DNA from: Acidobacteriota bacterium
Lineage (GTDB): Bacteria > Acidobacteriota > Blastocatellia > Pyrinomonadales > Pyrinomonadaceae
Assembly (NCBI GenBank): GCA_029777145.1
Contig: JAKOSS010000712.1
Location: 1-6,705 of the forward strand
Reading direction: 5' to 3'
DNA: 6,705 nucleotides
Positions 4,159-6,705 of the stretch are shown here, piece after piece. Both the position numbers and the translations under genes were made by a program. Numbering within the stretch: position 1 is the stretch's first letter; each line of letters starts with the position of its first letter. A model generated the notes under the pieces. The model worked only from the letters and a program-made list of their open reading frames with translations, ran no database searches and was not told the origin of the DNA.

Positions 4159-6456
4159 ATGAACGAAGCAGTCCCGGAATTCAGATTTCGGCAGGATGTC
4201 GCTGTCGAATCAACAGCGTCGCCGATACCCGTTCACGTCGAACCCACCGTGGACGGCGGCGACGAGATCGATCTGCGTGCCTACGTCCAGCGTGTCTGGC
4301 GGCACAAATGGATCGTTTTTGCGGTGACGGCCGTACTGACGTCCGGCGCCGCCATTTACCTGTTCACCCGACCGGTCCTGTACCGTGCCGAAGCGGTTAT
4401 CCGCGTTGATTCCGAACGCGCGGCCCAGGATCCTAACGGTCGGACGAGTTCGGCGCCGTTCGACGACCGCGCTTACTACAACACGCAGTTGGAGGTCCTC
4501 GAAAGCCCGACGCTAGTCCGCAACGTCATCCGTAAACTCGATATCGAGAACAACCCGAAGTTCTTCGCCGGACCCGTGATGCGTCCGCCGGGCTTCGTGT
4601 CTCGTCCGTCGACGGCGTCGGCGTCCGACGTTGATCCCGCGGCGGAAGCGGAGAGATTGTCGCCGCTGGTGACGCTCGTCAGCGGAATGCTCCGGGCACA
4701 GCCGGTGCTCGAATCGCGGCTGAACGTCAAAGATACACGGCTGATCAGCATCAATTTCGACCATCCGGACGCGGCACTGTCAGCAAAGATCGCGAACGGC
4801 GTCGCCGACGAACTTGTCGAGATGAACCTCGACAACCGGCTCCGCTCGAACACAAACGAGAACAAGTATCTGCAGACGAACATCGCGGACCTTCGCGGCC
4901 AAATCCGCGGGGATGAGGAGCGTCTGCTGAAGTACGGACGCAATTATCAGTTGCCGACTCAGGACGAAACGCAAAACACGGTCGTCGATCGGCTGATGGG
5001 GCTCAACCGGCAGCTTCTCGAGGCCGAAAACGATCGCAAGATCGCCGAAGCGACGTACCGGGCGTCGCTCGAACCCGGCGCCGCCGAGTCTTACACCGAA
5101 CTGAATACGAAACAGATCGCCGACATCGACGCGAAACTCGATGATCTCCGGCAGCGGCGCGCGCAGCTGCTGATCGAGGTCACCGAAAAATATCCGGACG
5201 TGCAGGAGATCGACAAGCAGATCGCGGTCCTTGAAAAGTCGGCCGCCGACAAGCGCTCCCGTTCGAATTCGATGTACCGGACGAGCCTTGAAACAAAATA
5301 TCGCCAGGCACTGGCGCGGGAAGACGCGATCCGCAAAAGCTACAACGATCAGCAGCAACTGACGAATCAGCAGAATTCGGCGGCGATCGACTACCGGATA
5401 ATCCAGCAAACGGTTGACACAAACCGGAAGCTGCTCGACGAAATGCAGCAGCGGCAGAAAGAGAACGAGATGCTGACGGCCAAGTCGCCGAACAACATCC
5501 GCGTCCTCGATTACGCGACGATCCCGAACCTACCGCTCGATTCGAACCGATTGCAATATCTCGGACTCGCGTTGCTGTTCTCGCTCACGGCCGGTATCGG
5601 CACGGCACTTCTGCGCGATTATTTTGACGATTCGCTTCATTCGCCGTTCGAGATCGAACGGACGCTCCGCTTGCCCGCGCTCGCCGCGATCCCGGCCGTC
5701 GGGAACGGTATGTTCGCGCGCCGCCGACGGATCAACGCGCCGGTCATGCTCCGCCTCAGAAGCGGCCAGACCGAAGAGATCACAGCGCCCGAAGGCGGCA
5801 ACGAACTGATCATGAACGGTGAGGTCAATTCGCCGCTAGCTGAATCGTTCCGCCAACTGCGGACGATGCTCACGATGTCGCCGCAGGTCGGAAGGATCAA
5901 GCGACTCCTCGTCACGTCGGGCCATCCCGGCGAGGGAAAAACAACGACCGCGATCAACATCGCGACGAGCCTTGCGCAATCCGGCGCATCGGTCCTGATG
6001 ATCGACGCCGATCTCCGCAATCCGAGTCTTCACAAGGTTTTCGGACTTTCGGCCGACGAGGGCCTGAGCGATCTTCTGACCGGGCAGCGGCCGTTCGACG
6101 ACGCACGGGACCTGATCGTCGGGCTCAGCGAGAATCTGAACATTCTGCCCGCCGGCGCGCCGCTTTTCGATTGCGCCGAGTGCCTCGGCTCGGGCGCGAT
6201 GTCGGATCTGCTGCGGACGTTCGAACCGTCGTTCGATCACATCATCATCGATTCGCCGCCGATCGTCGGTTTCGCCGACAGCGCGATCCTCGCGGCGCGC
6301 GTTGACGGCGTTTTGCTGATCGTTCAGGAAAATCGAAATTCGACGGAATCGCTGCGCCAAACGCGGCGGTTGCTGACGATGGTCGGGGCGAATATCGTCG
6401 GCGTCGTGATCAACAAGGTGAATTCGGCGAAGGAGCGTTACGGCTATCGGTACTGA
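4159..6456 (+). CDS. Wzz/GumC-type chain-length regulator fused to a BY-kinase (tyrosine autokinase)
   Basis: This 765-residue inner-membrane protein controls EPS chain length and export. After a cytoplasmic N-terminus, DEIDLRAYVQRVWRHKW (35-51) opens the Wzz domain, with a first membrane segment at about 51-69. The periplasmic part (about 70-465) includes long coiled-coil stretches (about 215-445) and the GNVR-type region before NIRVLDYATIPNLPL. The second membrane segment is about 467-485, followed by DYFDDSLHSPFEIERTL. The cytoplasmic kinase starts near ESFRQLRT (562-569). It has Walker A GHPGEGKT (588-595, Lys594), Walker A' VLMIDADLR (612-620) and Walker B HIIIDSPP (694-701, Asp698), all intact. 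The C-terminal tail YGYRY supplies three tyrosines (761, 763, 765) as likely autophosphorylation sites. The fused form is typical of proteobacterial-style BY-kinases. The start at 4159 lacks a clear Shine-Dalgarno (TAAAG two bases before), so coupling to the upstream gene is likely. No cognate phosphatase lies within the window. Confidence 0.95.
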   Translation: MNEAVPEFRFRQDVAVESTASPIPVHVEPTVDGGDEIDLRAYVQRVWRHKWIVFAVTAVLTSGAAIYLFTRPVLYRAEAVIRVDSERAAQDPNGRTSSAPFDDRAYYNTQLEVLESPTLVRNVIRKLDIENNPKFFAGPVMRPPGFVSRPSTASASDVDPAAEAERLSPLVTLVSGMLRAQPVLESRLNVKDTRLISINFDHPDAALSAKIANGVADELVEMNLDNRLRSNTNENKYLQTNIADLRGQIRGDEERLLKYGRNYQLPTQDETQNTVVDRLMGLNRQLLEAENDRKIAEATYRASLEPGAAESYTELNTKQIADIDAKLDDLRQRRAQLLIEVTEKYPDVQEIDKQIAVLEKSAADKRSRSNSMYRTSLETKYRQALAREDAIRKSYNDQQQLTNQQNSAAIDYRIIQQTVDTNRKLLDEMQQRQKENEMLTAKSPNNIRVLDYATIPNLPLDSNRLQYLGLALLFSLTAGIGTALLRDYFDDSLHSPFEIERTLRLPALAAIPAVGNGMFARRRRINAPVMLRLRSGQTEEITAPEGGNELIMNGEVNSPLAESFRQLRTMLTMSPQVGRIKRLLVTSGHPGEGKTTTAINIATSLAQSGASVLMIDADLRNPSLHKVFGLSADEGLSDLLTGQRPFDDARDLIVGLSENLNILPAGAPLFDCAECLGSGAMSDLLRTFEPSFDHIIIDSPPIVGFADSAILAARVDGVLLIVQENRNSTESLRQTRRLLTMVGANIVGVVINKVNSAKERYGYRY

Positions 6457-6481
6457 CCGGATGCGTCGCGGGAACTGAATT

Positions 6482-6705
6482 ATGGCATCCGGAAAAAAGC
6501 TCTCGGGGCAGATCTTCAACGGTCTGTTCTGGGCATCGATCGGACGCGGCGTGCAGTCGCTTCTCCAGTTTCTGGTGGTGATCGTTCTCGCGAGGCTCGT
6601 CTCGCCCGAGGATTTCGGGTTGATCGCGGCCGCGATGATCGTTATCGGGCTCTCGGAGATCATCACCGAGATCGGGCTCGAAGCGGCGCTCGTGCAGCGG
6701 ACGGA
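6482..6705 (+). CDS. Wzx-type lipopolysaccharide/EPS flippase, N-terminal 74 residues (runs off window)
   Basis: From ATG 6482 the open frame gives MASGKKLSGQIFNGLFWASI, then GRGVQSLLQFLVVIVLARLV, then SPEDFGLIAAAMIVIGLSEI and ITEIGLEAALVQRT. This matches the start of MOP-superfamily polysaccharide transporters of the WzxC/RfbX type. There is a short basic N-terminus, a first membrane segment with a Gly/Trp-containing start, the conserved LARLVSPEDFGL loop and a second hydrophobic helix. Such proteins flip undecaprenyl-linked repeat units from the cytoplasmic to the periplasmic face of the inner membrane. The gene begins 25 bases after the kinase stop, with only a weak GGGAA-like ribosome site, and is almost certainly co-transcribed. 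About 85% of an expected length near 480 residues is outside the window. Confidence 0.9.
   Translation, partial: MASGKKLSGQIFNGLFWASIGRGVQSLLQFLVVIVLARLVSPEDFGLIAAAMIVIGLSEIITEIGLEAALVQRT

Noticed and set aside
5836..6666. Minus-strand 276-codon open frame
   Set aside because: Antisense to the BY-kinase Walker motifs and the flippase start; Arg-rich composition typical of GC-rich shadow frames.

Overview
The window is moderately GC-rich (I judge it a little under 60%) and comes from a Gram-negative-type bacterium. It holds the 3' end of groEL, a convergently oriented protease/TPR locus on the minus strand, a divergent intergenic region of about 560 bp, and the first genes of an exopolysaccharide (EPS) export operon on the plus strand. 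No gene here fixes the taxon. The long degenerate heptanucleotide tracts, the S41-peptidase-plus-TPR architecture and the layout of the EPS locus suggest Acidobacteriota, perhaps class Blastocatellia; that is an inference from memory, not a demonstrated assignment.

Positions 1-322: the last 69 codons of groEL, with its GGM-rich tail, end at 210. A very regular 14-bp hairpin with a GCGA tetraloop (257-288) follows and should terminate groEL transcription. It is bracketed by two short blocks of a GATT-containing 7-bp repeat. Positions 344-546: an uninterrupted array of 29 degenerate heptamers (consensus G[T/C/A]CTAC[C/T]). It stops exactly at the stop codon of the next gene, which is read on the other strand.

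Positions 546-2234 (minus strand): a secreted S41-family peptidase followed, in the same reading frame and after a single TAA, by a TPR domain. The ten codons between the TAA and the first downstream ATG look like part of the same protein. The pair therefore reads as one peptidase-TPR gene split by an in-frame stop.

Positions 2235-2797: a divergent intergenic region. On the plus strand it shows a plausible sigma70-type promoter, an AT-rich dyad beside its -35 box, a nested-helix element and a small terminator-like hairpin. Together these suggest a regulated leader for the EPS operon.

Positions 2798-6705 (plus strand): a small, strongly basic unrecognised protein overlaps by ATGA a Wza-type outer-membrane polysaccharide export protein (PES and SLBB domains). 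A 765-residue Wzz/GumC-type chain-length regulator fused to a BY-kinase comes next, then the start of a Wzx-type flippase. These fit a Wzx/Wzy-dependent pathway: the flippase moves lipid-linked repeat units across the inner membrane, the Wzz/BY-kinase controls polymerisation and export through phosphorylation of its tail, and the export protein carries polymer through the periplasm and outer membrane. The polymerase, glycosyltransferases and phosphatase are not in the window.
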